Assembly: GCA_025964615.1 (NCBI GenBank)
Contig: JAOPYM010000075.1
Coordinates: 1 to 45,428, forward strand
Source: Actinomycetes bacterium
GTDB taxonomy: Bacteria > Actinomycetota > Actinomycetes > Streptosporangiales > Streptosporangiaceae
DNA length: 45,428 nucleotides
Reading direction: 5' to 3'
In this document: in pieces, positions 1 to 7,751 of the stretch
Layout: each line of letters begins with the position of its first letter
Numbering within the stretch: the stretch's first letter is position 1
Position numbers and translations under genes: made by a program
The notes under the pieces: generated by a model
What the model saw: only the letters and a program-made list of their open reading frames with translations
Databases searched by the model: none
Told to the model about the DNA's origin: nothing

Positions 1-55
1 GTGGCGTTTCCCGCACCGTTTCGCTCTCCGGTGCGGGAAACGCCACGACTCAACG
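1..55. repeat. Dispersed hairpin element, copy 1 (left arm cut by window edge)
   Basis: Inverted repeat with a 17-base left arm remnant (1-17), a 12-base loop (18-29) and a 26-base right arm (30-55). The right arm begins GGTGCGGGAAACGCC and ends ACTCAACG. The same arms recur at 24667-24730 and, with one paired base swap, at 34988-35054. It lies just past the stop codon of the minus-strand OsmC gene, where a transcription terminator would be expected. Loop sequences differ between copies while the arms are conserved. Confidence 0.9.
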
Positions 56-113
56 AGGTCGGGCAGTGGTATCGCCTGAAGTCTGGTGAACCATCAGGCG
101 GTACGGGTCGTAC

Positions 114-539
114 TCAGACCAGAGTCGCATCCAGGGTGATCGTCGTGCCGGTGAGCGCCTTGCTCACAGGGCAGTTGCTCTTGGCGTCCTGGGCGGCCCG
201 CTCGAAGTCCGCCGCAGACAGGCCCGGCACGGTGGCCCGGACCGTCAGGTGGATCCCGGTGATGCCCTCGCCGGGCTGGAAGGTCACGTCGGCCTTGGTG
301 TCGACGGTCTCCGGCGGAGTGCCGGCCTGGGCGAGCCCGTGGGAGAGGGCCATCGAGTAGCACGTCGAGTGGGCTGCGGCGATGAGCTCCTCAGGGCTCG
401 TCCGTCCCTCCGGCTGCTCGGCCCGCGAGGCCCAGGTGACATCGAACGTCCCTGCCTTCGAAGAGTCCAGCGAGACCTTGCCCTTCCCGCTGAGCAGCGG
501 GCCTTCCCAGTGTGCGTTGGCGGTACGGATCGTTGCCAT
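114..539 (-). CDS. OsmC/Ohr-family peroxiredoxin-like protein
   Basis: A 141-residue protein of the OsmC fold, whose members reduce organic or fatty-acid hydroperoxides in the cytoplasm with two cysteines. Both are visible: one in SPEELIAAAHSTCYSMAL (about residue 60) and one in SNCPVSKAL near the C terminus. The EEL-AAAHSxC pattern is typical of the OsmC branch. The ATG start is preceded by GGAAG about 10 bases upstream; a longer reading would need an ATT start and has no better ribosome site. It stands alone and is followed by hairpin element copy 1, which could terminate it. The family call is firm; the physiological peroxide is not known. Confidence 0.9.
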   Translation of the reverse strand: MATIRTANAHWEGPLLSGKGKVSLDSSKAGTFDVTWASRAEQPEGRTSPEELIAAAHSTCYSMALSHGLAQAGTPPETVDTKADVTFQPGEGITGIHLTVRATVPGLSAADFERAAQDAKSNCPVSKALTGTTITLDATLV

Positions 540-742
540 GTGAGTGATACTTCCGTTCAATGAGCTTCAGTGAATCCACCTGCCAGGCCGGGCTTGCTCC
601 TCCGGCCGGCACCACGGGCGTTTCCACCGTACAGTGTGGGTCCGTCTGTTCCCGGGCCCGGCACTCCGTACGCCTTTCTCCCGGTCGATGTCCGTGGCCG
701 CGTAAAAGCGCACGTGCCCTGGCGTCCAGGCACGTTTGTACT

Positions 743-985
743 TCAGTCCGCAGTACCGTGGTTCGCCGAGAGGTGGTCCAGGAGTTCGAGCGCGGCATGC
801 CGTACGTCGTCGGGGGTGACGCCGTCGAGTGCGGTACGGGCCTGATCGAGGGTGCGGGTGGTCGCGCAGGTGACGGCCACGGAGCCGGCGGCGGCGCGCT
901 GGAGTGATCCGTCCGGTGCGCTGTCCGCCATCTCCCTGGCGCTCGCGGCGAGGTCGAGATTGTCTGTTCTGCGTGGGGTTGTCAA
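743..985 (-). CDS. Small hypothetical protein
   Basis: An 80-residue protein of unknown function. I prefer the TTG start at 985 because AGGGAGA sits five bases upstream; an ATG at 1021 would add 12 residues but has no clear ribosome site. The sequence is mainly helical and charged, with [31 protein letters not shown] in its second half, and has no signal peptide or membrane span. It is divergent from recQ, whose promoter lies about 75 bases from this start. It may be a lineage-specific protein; the codon bias and ribosome site argue it is real. Confidence 0.55.
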   Translation of the reverse strand: MTTPRRTDNLDLAASAREMADSAPDGSLQRAAAGSVAVTCATTRTLDQARTALDGVTPDDVRHAALELLDHLSANHGTAD

Positions 986-1059
986 CGGTTCTCCCTGAAA
1001 GTGCGGGCGGCCTTGAGCCATTGTCGGCCACTCATACCCCCGGGGCGCGGAGATCCTCG

Positions 1060-1065
1060 TACAAT
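1060..1065 (+). promoter_or_regulatory. -10 element of a leaderless recQ promoter
   Basis: TACAAT is followed by exactly six bases and then the recQ ATG. Transcription would begin at or next to the start codon. No convincing -35 hexamer or ribosome site is visible. The same -10/six bases/start layout recurs at three other genes in this window. Confidence 0.5.
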
Positions 1066-1071
1066 CTCCTG

Positions 1072-2916
1072 ATGGCTTCCCCCGAACCCGGTCCCGAGGT
1101 GAGCGACGCGACGCGGGTGCTGCAGCGCGTCTTCGGCTACGACTCGTTCCGGGAGGGCCAGCAGGAGATCATTGAGCATGTCGTCGCCGGTGGTGACGCG
1201 CTCGTGCTGATGCCGACCGGCGGTGGCAAGTCGCTGTGCTACCAGATCCCGGCGCTGGTACGACCGGGTGTCGGGGTCGTCGTCTCGCCGCTCATCGCAC
1301 TCATGCAGGACCAGGTCGACGCGTTGACCGCCCTCGGCACGCGAGCCGGGTTTCTCAACTCCACGCAGGGCTCCGAGGAGCGGCGGCAGGTGGAATCGGC
1401 CTTTCTCAAGGGCGACCTCGACCTGCTCTACCTGGCACCCGAGCGCCTGAAGGTCGACTCGACGCTGCGGCTGCTCGACCGGGGAAAGATCTCGCTGTTC
1501 GCCATCGACGAGGCGCACTGCGTGTCGCAGTGGGGGCACGACTTCCGGCCCGACTACCTTGCCCTGTCCATGCTGCACGAGCGCTGGCCCGACGTACCAC
1601 GGATCGCGCTGACCGCGACCGCCACCGAGGCCACCCACGCGGAGATCGCGTCCAGGCTGAACCTGACGGACGCCCGGCACTTCGTGGCGAGCTTCGACCG
1701 CCCGAACATCCAGTACCGGATCGCGCCGAAGAACGAGCCGAAGCGCCAGCTCCTCCAGCTGCTGCGCACCGAACACGCCGGTGACGCCGGCATCGTCTAC
1801 TGCCTGTCGCGGGCCTCGGTGGAGAAGATCGCGGACTTCCTGGTGGACAGTGGGATCCAGGCGCTTCCGTACCACGCGGGACTCGACGCGCGCACCCGGG
1901 CCTCGAACCAGTCGCGCTTCCTGCGCGAGGACGGCATCGTGATGGTCGCCACCATCGCGTTCGGTATGGGCATCGACAAACCGGACGTCAGGTTCGTCGC
2001 CCACCTGGACCTGCCCAAGTCCGTCGAGGGTTACTACCAGGAGACCGGCCGGGCCGGCCGCGACGGCCAGCCGTCCACCGCCTGGCTGGCGTACGGGCTG
2101 CAGGACGTCGTGCAGCAGCGCCGGATGATCGACACCTCGGAGGGCGACGCGGCGCACCGCCGCCGGTTGAGCATCCATCTCGACGCGATGCTCGCGCTCT
2201 GCGAGACGGTCGAGTGCCGCCGCGTACAGCTGCTTGCCTACTTCGGCCAGAAGAGCGCCGAGTGCGGCAACTGCGACACCTGCCTGTCACCCCCGGAGTC
2301 GTGGGACGGCACGATCGTCGCGCAGAAACTCCTTTCGACCGTGTACCGGCTGCACCGCGAGCGGGGTCAGAAGTTCGGCGCCGGCCAGGCCATCGACATC
2401 CTGCTCGGCAAGACGACAGACAAGGTCGTACAGCACGACCACGCCTCGCTCACCGTTTTCGGCATCGGCACCGAGCTGCGTGACACCGAGTGGCGCGGTG
2501 TCGTCCGCCAGCTCCTGGCCCAGGGCCTGCTGACCGTCGAGGGCGACTACGGCACGCTGGTGCTCACCGACGCCAGTGCGGAGGTGCTCGGCCGGGAGCG
2601 GCAGGTGATGCTGCGGCGCGAGCCCGAGCGGGCCGCGCGCGCGGCCCGTGCGGACAAGGCCGCCAAGCCGGGCCGCGCCGCGCCCGCCGACCTGCCCGAG
2701 GAGGCCGTGCCGGTGTTCGAGCGGCTCCGCGCCTGGCGCGGGGCCACCGCCAAGGAACAGGGTGTGCCCGCATACGTGGTCTTCCACGATGCGACGCTGC
2801 GCGAGATCGCGACGCGGTCGCCGTCGACCTTGGTGGAGCTCAGCACGGTCAGCGGAGTCGGTGAGAACAAGCTGGCGAAGTACGGACAGCAGATCCTGGA
2901 CACCCTCGCCGACTAG
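1072..2916 (+). CDS. recQ: RecQ-family ATP-dependent DNA helicase
   Basis: A 614-residue 3'-5' DNA helicase of the RecQ family, acting in recombination repair and replication restart. Visible in order: a Walker A segment [12 protein letters not shown] (about residue 47), a DEAH box followed by the RecQ signature [14 protein letters not shown] (about 147), motif [15 protein letters not shown] (about 320), a four-cysteine zinc site (CETVECRR then CGNCDTC, about 385-405), an RQC winged helix, and a C-terminal HRDC domain from about residue 545 ending in the helix-hairpin-like [13 protein letters not shown]. Length is normal. The ATG chosen gives MASPEPGP and lies six bases after TACAAT; upstream in-frame codons look non-coding. 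No neighbouring repair genes are present. Confidence 0.96.
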   Translation: MASPEPGPEVSDATRVLQRVFGYDSFREGQQEIIEHVVAGGDALVLMPTGGGKSLCYQIPALVRPGVGVVVSPLIALMQDQVDALTALGTRAGFLNSTQGSEERRQVESAFLKGDLDLLYLAPERLKVDSTLRLLDRGKISLFAIDEAHCVSQWGHDFRPDYLALSMLHERWPDVPRIALTATATEATHAEIASRLNLTDARHFVASFDRPNIQYRIAPKNEPKRQLLQLLRTEHAGDAGIVYCLSRASVEKIADFLVDSGIQALPYHAGLDARTRASNQSRFLREDGIVMVATIAFGMGIDKPDVRFVAHLDLPKSVEGYYQETGRAGRDGQPSTAWLAYGLQDVVQQRRMIDTSEGDAAHRRRLSIHLDAMLALCETVECRRVQLLAYFGQKSAECGNCDTCLSPPESWDGTIVAQKLLSTVYRLHRERGQKFGAGQAIDILLGKTTDKVVQHDHASLTVFGIGTELRDTEWRGVVRQLLAQGLLTVEGDYGTLVLTDASAEVLGRERQVMLRREPERAARAARADKAAKPGRAAPADLPEEAVPVFERLRAWRGATAKEQGVPAYVVFHDATLREIATRSPSTLVELSTVSGVGENKLAKYGQQILDTLAD

Positions 2917-3040
2917 TGCCCGGACCGCGTCGTCTGGACTGAGGAGCGACGGAGCGTCAAGGCCCACCCGGCCGCCGCGCCGCAGGCGCGGCCATGAACA
3001 CAGCCCGGGCACCGCGCGAGCGGAGCGAGCGCCGGCAAAC
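2917..3040. repeat. Mosaic dispersed repeat, copy A
   Basis: Shares the blocks CTGGACTGAGGAG, GTCAAGGCCC, GGCGCGGCCATGAACACAG and GAGCGGAGCGAGCGCC with copies at 23581-23668 and 26517-26630 (the last inverted). Each copy has a different subset of the blocks, so the family is mosaic. GTGCCCGG occurs at both ends of this copy (2916 and 3044). It begins immediately after the recQ stop codon, so it may also work in 3' end formation. Confidence 0.75.
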
Positions 3041-3059
3041 TAAGTGCCCGGGCCGCCGT

Positions 3060-3202
3060 TCAGACCGTCGCGCGGGCGGTGAGCGACAGGTCTGCGGGAC
3101 GCAGTGAGTCGGATCTGTCCCAGAGCTCGGCGGGCACCGTCTCGCGCTGCCGGACGTGCTCGACCGGCTTGAGCCGGTTGTCGATCAGCAGGGCCGAAGT
3201 AG
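3060..3202 (-). pseudogene. C-terminal gene remnant
   Basis: The minus strand reads an uninterrupted protein-like tail of about 45 residues, including LLIDNRLKPVEHVRQRE and LRPADLSLTARATV, ending at a TGA codon. Composition and codon use look coding, but no start codon or upstream domain is attached and the adjacent frame upstream changes. I read it as the 3' end of a lost gene lying between repeat copy A and the HNH-like gene. The parent family is not recognised. Together with repeat copy A it fills the gene-free stretch between recQ and the next gene. Confidence 0.35.
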
Positions 3203-3257
3203 CACAATGAGGAAATTTCCGCAATCGCTCATGAATTGCAATCCCACTACATCTGAA

Positions 3258-3887
3258 TCAGGCGTCCAGCTTGTCGGCATCGGCTGCGGAGATGAACTCC
3301 GCCGGCGCCTCGCCGCCGTTCTTGTGGAAGCGCAGGGCCTCCCAGAGCGGTCCCGGGATGACGTGGATGCCGTAGTGCGCGCGGTGGTGGTTGACGCAGA
3401 GCACCTCGAGGTTGCCCGGCGACTCCACCCACTTCTGGAAGTCCTCGTCGGTGTCGAAGTGCAGGCCGAGCGCCTTCTCGATGTCCTTGGGGTCCACCTG
3501 GTTGATCTGGGAGAACTCGACATAGGTGTGGTGCAGCTCGGGCTGGCCCTCGCAGAGGTCGTCGTCGATCATGCACTTCCACATCTTCTGCCGCTTCAGC
3601 CGGGCCTTGGCCAGCTCGAACAGGTGGTAGTGCGGGTCGTCCTCGCGGGGCTGGTGGTCGGGGATGTGGCTCAGCACGTGCAGCGTCATCGCCTGGTCGT
3701 GCGCGACGGTGACCTGTCCGGCCTTCACGTCCGAGGTGTGCACGTGACCGGCTGCGCGCGGCCTGGGCGCCGCAGGCTTGGCCGTGGTGCTCCTGGCCGG
3801 TGCCGCCGAACTCTTGGCCACAGGCTTCTTGGTACGCGCCTTGACCGGCTTCTCTTCGCTGCCGAAGGCCTTCTTCAACCAACCCAT
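3258..3887 (-). CDS. HNH-like zinc-binding domain protein, function unknown
   Basis: A 209-residue protein. Residues 1-60 are a lysine/alanine/proline-rich, probably disordered tail starting MGWLKKAFGSEEKP. From about residue 95 there is an HNH-nuclease-like arrangement: a cysteine pair region (CMIDDDLCEGQPELHH), an acidic helix, then NLEVLCVNHHRAHYGIHVIPG, with the His-His and Cys/His spacing of the HNH beta-beta-alpha fold. The domain could bind DNA or a metal; nuclease activity is not shown. It is monocistronic, with a possible promoter at 3961-3990. The C terminus is ordinary. I recognise the motif type, not a named family. Confidence 0.75.
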   Translation of the reverse strand: MGWLKKAFGSEEKPVKARTKKPVAKSSAAPARSTTAKPAAPRPRAAGHVHTSDVKAGQVTVAHDQAMTLHVLSHIPDHQPREDDPHYHLFELAKARLKRQKMWKCMIDDDLCEGQPELHHTYVEFSQINQVDPKDIEKALGLHFDTDEDFQKWVESPGNLEVLCVNHHRAHYGIHVIPGPLWEALRFHKNGGEAPAEFISAADADKLDA

Positions 3888-3960
3888 CGCGGGTCCACCT
3901 CATCGATTACGCACGCCGTCAGAAGTTGCCCGGCCCTGGCTCAGGGCAGAACGCCAGCGA

Positions 3961-3990
3961 ACGCTATCGGGACTCATTGCCCCGCATCAA
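3961..3990 (-). promoter_or_regulatory. Possible sigma-70-type promoter for the HNH-like gene
   Basis: On the minus strand TTGATG (3985-3990) and TAGCGT (3961-3966) are separated by 18 bases, about 75 bases before the start codon. This is the more AT-rich part of the gap. Prediction by eye only. Confidence 0.3.
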
Positions 3991-4047
3991 TAGGGATTGC
4001 CCAAGTAGCGGAGGAATGGTCGTAATTATCCCGAATGGGGTATTTTG

Positions 4048-4434
4048 TCAGCATGGTGTCGCGGTGAACGGCGCGCCCGGCCAGAACGGCCACTCCTCGA
4101 ACGCGCGGCAGCGCCCGTCCCCGGCGAAGCGCATGATCCAGAGATCCCGGTAGTCCTGCTCGATCGGATCTCCGTACCGCACCTCGGCCCGCGCGACCGC
4201 GTTGTTGCCGTCCACCGCGATGACCTCGGTGGTCATCCGGAAGACCTCGCCGGGTCCGTCCCGCTCGCCCTCCCACATCACGGCGATCGCGGACAGGCCC
4301 ACGACGGGCTCCTCGTACGGGCCCTGCCGGTAGGTCGCATCGGGTGTGAAGAGCTCCGCCAGAGCGTCCGTGCCCGGCGTCCGCCATGCCAACTCGTACA
4401 GGGCGATCCAGGCCCGTACACGGTCTCGGTCCAC
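4048..4434 (-). CDS. NTF2-like (SnoaL-type) small protein
   Basis: A 128-residue protein with the NTF2-like cone fold. The N-terminal helix pair RVRAWIALYELAWRT..ALAELFTPDATYRQGPYEEPVVGLSAI has the usual F-x-x-D-A-x-Y pattern of SnoaL-like proteins, followed by strand-rich segments with a conserved FEEWPFWPG end. Such proteins may be cyclases, isomerases or ligand binders; no specific reaction can be assigned. It starts immediately after the stop codon of the MoaD-like gene and is the last gene of a three-gene operon, so its substrate may be linked to those two proteins. Confidence 0.75.
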   Translation of the reverse strand: MDRDRVRAWIALYELAWRTPGTDALAELFTPDATYRQGPYEEPVVGLSAIAVMWEGERDGPGEVFRMTTEVIAVDGNNAVARAEVRYGDPIEQDYRDLWIMRFAGDGRCRAFEEWPFWPGAPFTATPC

Positions 4435-4716
4435 TCAGCCTCCGCTCACCGCGGCGATGATGTGGACCGTGGCGCCGTCGGGCACCGAGGTCTCGGTGCC
4501 CGACAACGTCCGGATGTCGGTTCCGTCTATGTAGATGTTGACGTGGCGGCGGATCCCCGTCCGCTCGTCGCGGATCCGCCGCTCCAGGGCGGGCAGATCC
4601 GCGGCGAGCCGATCGAAGACCCCGGCGACGGTCGTACCCCCGCCGGGGACCGTCACCTGGCGGAGGCCACCGGAGTACTCGGCCAGCGCACCGGGGACGA
4701 GCACGGTGATCGTCAT
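4435..4716 (-). CDS. MoaD/ThiS-family ubiquitin-like protein
   Basis: A 93-residue beta-grasp protein ending in a Gly-Gly C terminus (AAVSGG). This is the feature that in MoaD, ThiS and SAMP proteins is activated to a thiocarboxylate or conjugated. The start MTITVLVPGALAEYSGG and the middle part HVNIYIDGTDIRTLSGTET match the small archaeal-type modifier/MoaD pattern. Its ATG overlaps the stop of the upstream propeller gene (ATGA). There is no molybdopterin gene nearby, so a cofactor role cannot be assumed; sulfur carrier or protein modifier for the neighbouring proteins are both possible. Confidence 0.85.
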   Translation of the reverse strand: MTITVLVPGALAEYSGGLRQVTVPGGGTTVAGVFDRLAADLPALERRIRDERTGIRRHVNIYIDGTDIRTLSGTETSVPDGATVHIIAAVSGG

Positions 4717-5792
4717 TCCAGCACCGCCGCGCGCACGGACAGCACGTCCGGCAGGTTCGCGGCCATCTGCTTCCATCCTTCCGCGCCGCCCGCGTACAGG
4801 TCTCCCGACCTCGTACCGAAGTAGAGACCGGCACGATCGGCGTCGTCGGTGGTGAAGGCGTCCCGCATCACCGTGGTGTAGAAGCCGGAAGTGGGCAGGC
4901 CGCCGCCGATCTCGGACCAGGACTTGCCCGCGTCTGCCGTGCCGTACACCCGGCAGCGGTAGTCAGGGGCGAACCGGAACCCATCGCTGACCAAGGGAAA
5001 GACGTAGGCATGGCCGGGACGGCGCGGATCGGCGACCACCGGGAACCCGAACTCCGCCGGGAGGCCGTCGGCGATCGAGATCCAGGTCCCGCCCCAGTCG
5101 TCGCTGCGGTATACGCCGTTGTGGTTCTGCAGATAGAGCCGGTCACCGTCACCGGCGTCCTGGGCGGCCTTGTGCACGCACTGGCCGTACTCCGGATAGA
5201 GCTCCGGCAGGAAGGTGGTCTTGATCCCGGTGTTCGCCGGCGACCAGCTCGCGCCGCCGTCGAAGGTCCGGTAGACCCCGCCCGTCGACATGGCGACCAG
5301 CATCCTGGCCTGGTCGGCAGGGTGCGGCAGGATGGTGTGCACCGCCATGCCGCCCGCGCCCGGTGTCCAGTCGGCGCGGTGCGGATGATCCCAGAGCGGG
5401 CGTACGAGTTCGTAGGTCAGGCCGCCGTCCTCGGACCTGAACAGCCCGGAGGGCTCGACGCCGGCATAGACGACGTCGGGTTCGGACGGACGGCCGGGCT
5501 GGATCTGCCAGGTGCGGGCGAGAGCAGTGTCGGCGTCCTTCGGGAACGCCACGGGAGCGTGATCGGGCTCGCTCCAGCTGGCGCCGAGGTCGTCCGAGTG
5601 CAGGATGGTCGGCCCCCAGTGCTCGCTGGTCGCCGAGGCGAACAGCCGCGGGGTGCGGCGACGTGTGTCGATGGCGACCGCGTACACCGCGGTCATCGGC
5701 AGGGCGAGCGGTTCGACGTGCCAGGAACCGCCTCGCTTGCGCGCGAGCAGCAGACCCTTCCGGGTCCCGGCGAGCAGCAGGGTGTCGGTCAT
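4713..5792 (-). CDS. BNR/Asp-box beta-propeller protein (sialidase-like fold)
   Basis: A 359-residue propeller protein built of Asp-box repeats: SDDLGASW, SEDGGLTY, TFDGGASW, SDDWGGTW and TADAGKSW, spaced by roughly 50-75 residues. This pattern is found in exo-alpha-sialidase-like and sortilin-like proteins. There is no signal peptide (MTDTLLLAGTRKGLLLAR), so a cytoplasmic location is likely, and catalytic sialidase residues cannot be verified; binding or scaffolding is as plausible as hydrolysis. ATG at 5792 is preferred over a GTG upstream. It is the first gene of an operon with the MoaD-like and NTF2-like genes. Confidence 0.85.
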   Translation of the reverse strand: MTDTLLLAGTRKGLLLARKRGGSWHVEPLALPMTAVYAVAIDTRRRTPRLFASATSEHWGPTILHSDDLGASWSEPDHAPVAFPKDADTALARTWQIQPGRPSEPDVVYAGVEPSGLFRSEDGGLTYELVRPLWDHPHRADWTPGAGGMAVHTILPHPADQARMLVAMSTGGVYRTFDGGASWSPANTGIKTTFLPELYPEYGQCVHKAAQDAGDGDRLYLQNHNGVYRSDDWGGTWISIADGLPAEFGFPVVADPRRPGHAYVFPLVSDGFRFAPDYRCRVYGTADAGKSWSEIGGGLPTSGFYTTVMRDAFTTDDADRAGLYFGTRSGDLYAGGAEGWKQMAANLPDVLSVRAAVLE

Positions 5793-5871
5793 ACCGACCA
5801 CGGTAACCCGAGGGTCCGACAGTCCTCTGGGCTTTCGGCCGGCTCCTGCCCCCCGGCTCCGGGCGCGACAT

Positions 5872-5885
5872 ACCGACTAGTCGGT
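5872..5885. promoter_or_regulatory. Operator-like palindrome 1
   Basis: Perfect 14-base palindrome ACCGACTAGTCGGT between the divergent propeller operon and the MFS gene. Its edges match the core of palindrome 2 (ACCGACCGGGCGGT), so the two look like sites for one dimeric regulator, TetR-like by shape. No regulator gene is adjacent. Confidence 0.6.
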
Positions 5886-5929
5886 TTCACGGTAGAACGG
5901 TGATGACCTCGCCGTCAATGCTTGATTTC

Positions 5930-5957
5930 ATGGCATACCGACCGGGCGGTATGCCAT
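5930..5957. promoter_or_regulatory. Operator-like palindrome 2
   Basis: A 28-base palindrome with 13 of 14 pairs matching. Its half begins ATGGCATACCG and its core is ACCGACCGGGCGGT. It touches the predicted -35 of the MFS promoter, so binding there would be expected to affect transcription of the transporter. Confidence 0.65.
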
Positions 5958-5986
5958 TGCTTTTGTGACCTGCCTCACCGTATGGT
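5957..5986 (+). promoter_or_regulatory. Predicted promoter of the MFS gene
   Basis: TTGCTT (5957-5962) and TATGGT (5981-5986) with an 18-base spacer, about 40 bases before the start codon and next to palindrome 2. Confidence 0.45.
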
Positions 5987-6025
5987 CCAGCACAGATCAG
6001 CGGTCCACCCCCCGCAGGAGGCACG

Positions 6026-7702
6026 ATGGCCCCGTCATCGCCCGAAGAACCCGAAGCGCCGGCGCTCGCCGCCCGCCTCTGGAACCGGCAGCTCACGCAC
6101 TACCCCGAGAACCGCAAGCGCTACAGCTATCTGGCCATCGTCGTACTGGCCACGATCTCGCTCTACTACCAGCTCTACGTCCAGTTCGCGGTAGCGACGC
6201 CGATCATGGCGCACTACCAGATGACCTTCACGTTCTTCGTCTACGTCTCTGTCATCGGCAACGTCGTCGGAGCCTTCGCCTCGCTGCTGGCCGGCCTGGC
6301 CGACAGGTGGGGCCGCGCCAACCTGGTGATCTACGGTCTGCTGATCACTGGGCTGCTGGTCACCTTCGTCCTGCCCCATGCGCCGAACAAGTGGGCGTTC
6401 GTCCTGATCAGCGCCCTGGTCGGGTTCGTCGAGGGGATCATCCTGGTCGCCACCCCCGCACTCGTACGGGACTTCTCCCCGCAACTCGGCCGCGCCTCGG
6501 CCATGGGCTCCTGGACGATGGGCCCGGTCATCGGCAGCCTCGTCGTCACCGTCGTGACTAGCAACACCTTCCACGGATCGACCACGTGGCAGGACGAGAT
6601 CACCTATGCGGGGATCTCCGGACTCGTCGTCTTCGTGCTGGCCCTGGCCTGGCTGCGTGAACTGTCACCGAAGCTCCGCGACCAGATCATGGTCAGCCTC
6701 CGCGACCGTGCCCTCGTCGAGGCCCGCGCGAAGGGCCTGGACACCGAACAGGCACTGACCGGGCACTGGCGTCAGATGCTGCACCTGGACGTCGTCGGCT
6801 CCGCCTTTGCCATCAGCGTCTTCCTGCTGCTCTACTACGCGGCGGTCGGATCCGCGGTCATCTACTTCTCGACGGTCTTCGGCTACTCCGTGGAGCGGGC
6901 CAACGCGGTCCTGAACTGGTACTGGGCGGCCAACGCGATCAGCCTGGTCGTCGTGGGGCTCATCTCCGACCGGCTGAAGGTGCGCAAGCCCTTCATGCTG
7001 ATCGGCGCGGTCGCCTCGGTCATCGTGCTCATCGTCTTCGCTCTGCACGCGACCGAACCGAAGACGGGCTACTACACCTTCGCCCTGCTGGCCGCCGGGA
7101 TCGGCATCACGGGCGGGTTCACCTACGCGCCCTGGATGGCCGGCTTCACCGAGACCGTCGAGAAGCGGAACCCCGCCGCGACCGCGACCGGTCTGGCCAT
7201 CTGGGGCTGGGTCATCCGCCTGGTGGTCGCCGCCTCGGCGGCCTGCCTGCCGCTGGTGGTGTCGAGTGTGACCCCGCTGGTCGGGCACGGCGCACAGGTG
7301 GCGGCCGCAGCGCAGGAGGCGGCCCCGGCGCTGGCCATCGTGAAGGCGCACCCGCAGATCTTCGCGGAACTGGCCAAGTACCCGCCCGGTACGGCTCCGG
7401 TCGCGGTGCAGCAGCAGGCGGCCCAGGAGGTCGGCCTGCCCGGCCTCGGGACGGTGCAGAAGGCCGGGCCGCAGCTGGCGGTACTCACGAAGTACGGCGC
7501 GACGGTCCAGCAGGCCGCGGCGAAGAACCCCGTTCAGTGGCAGCACTGGTGGTGGGTCTGCCTCGGTGGCCAGCTCATCTTCCTGCCGTTCATCTTCGTG
7601 ATGGCCGGACGGTGGAGCCCGCGCCGCGCTCGCGAGGACGCCGAAGCACACGAGCTGGAACTGGCCGAGCAGCTCAGGCAGCTCGATCCCGAGCCGGTGT
7701 AG
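6026..7702 (+). CDS. MFS transporter with a long loop before the last helix
   Basis: A 558-residue inner-membrane transporter of the major facilitator superfamily with about 12 hydrophobic spans. The loop 2-3 signature is LLAGLADRWGRAN (about residue 90), and a similar GLISDRLKVRKP appears in the second half. An extended loop of about 85 residues rich in Ala/Gln, with the repeats VQQQAAQEV and VQQAAAKNP, separates the penultimate and last helices; this is longer than usual. The start has a strong ribosome site (CAGGAGG, seven bases upstream). Two palindromic operators precede it, suggesting ligand-controlled expression. The substrate is not predictable. A strong bidirectional hairpin follows. 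Confidence 0.9.
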   Translation: MAPSSPEEPEAPALAARLWNRQLTHYPENRKRYSYLAIVVLATISLYYQLYVQFAVATPIMAHYQMTFTFFVYVSVIGNVVGAFASLLAGLADRWGRANLVIYGLLITGLLVTFVLPHAPNKWAFVLISALVGFVEGIILVATPALVRDFSPQLGRASAMGSWTMGPVIGSLVVTVVTSNTFHGSTTWQDEITYAGISGLVVFVLALAWLRELSPKLRDQIMVSLRDRALVEARAKGLDTEQALTGHWRQMLHLDVVGSAFAISVFLLLYYAAVGSAVIYFSTVFGYSVERANAVLNWYWAANAISLVVVGLISDRLKVRKPFMLIGAVASVIVLIVFALHATEPKTGYYTFALLAAGIGITGGFTYAPWMAGFTETVEKRNPAATATGLAIWGWVIRLVVAASAACLPLVVSSVTPLVGHGAQVAAAAQEAAPALAIVKAHPQIFAELAKYPPGTAPVAVQQQAAQEVGLPGLGTVQKAGPQLAVLTKYGATVQQAAAKNPVQWQHWWWVCLGGQLIFLPFIFVMAGRWSPRRAREDAEAHELELAEQLRQLDPEPV

Positions 7703-7713
7703 CCCCCCGGTCT

Positions 7714-7749
7714 GGGAGGCCGGATCCCGGCGCGAGGATCCGGCCTCCC
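7714..7749. terminator. Bidirectional terminator hairpin
   Basis: Perfect 14-base stem (GGGAGGCCGGATCC and its complement) around an 8-base loop, lying in the 49-base gap between convergent genes. It has no T tract, as is common in actinomycetes. Confidence 0.75.
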
Positions 7750-7751
7750 GG

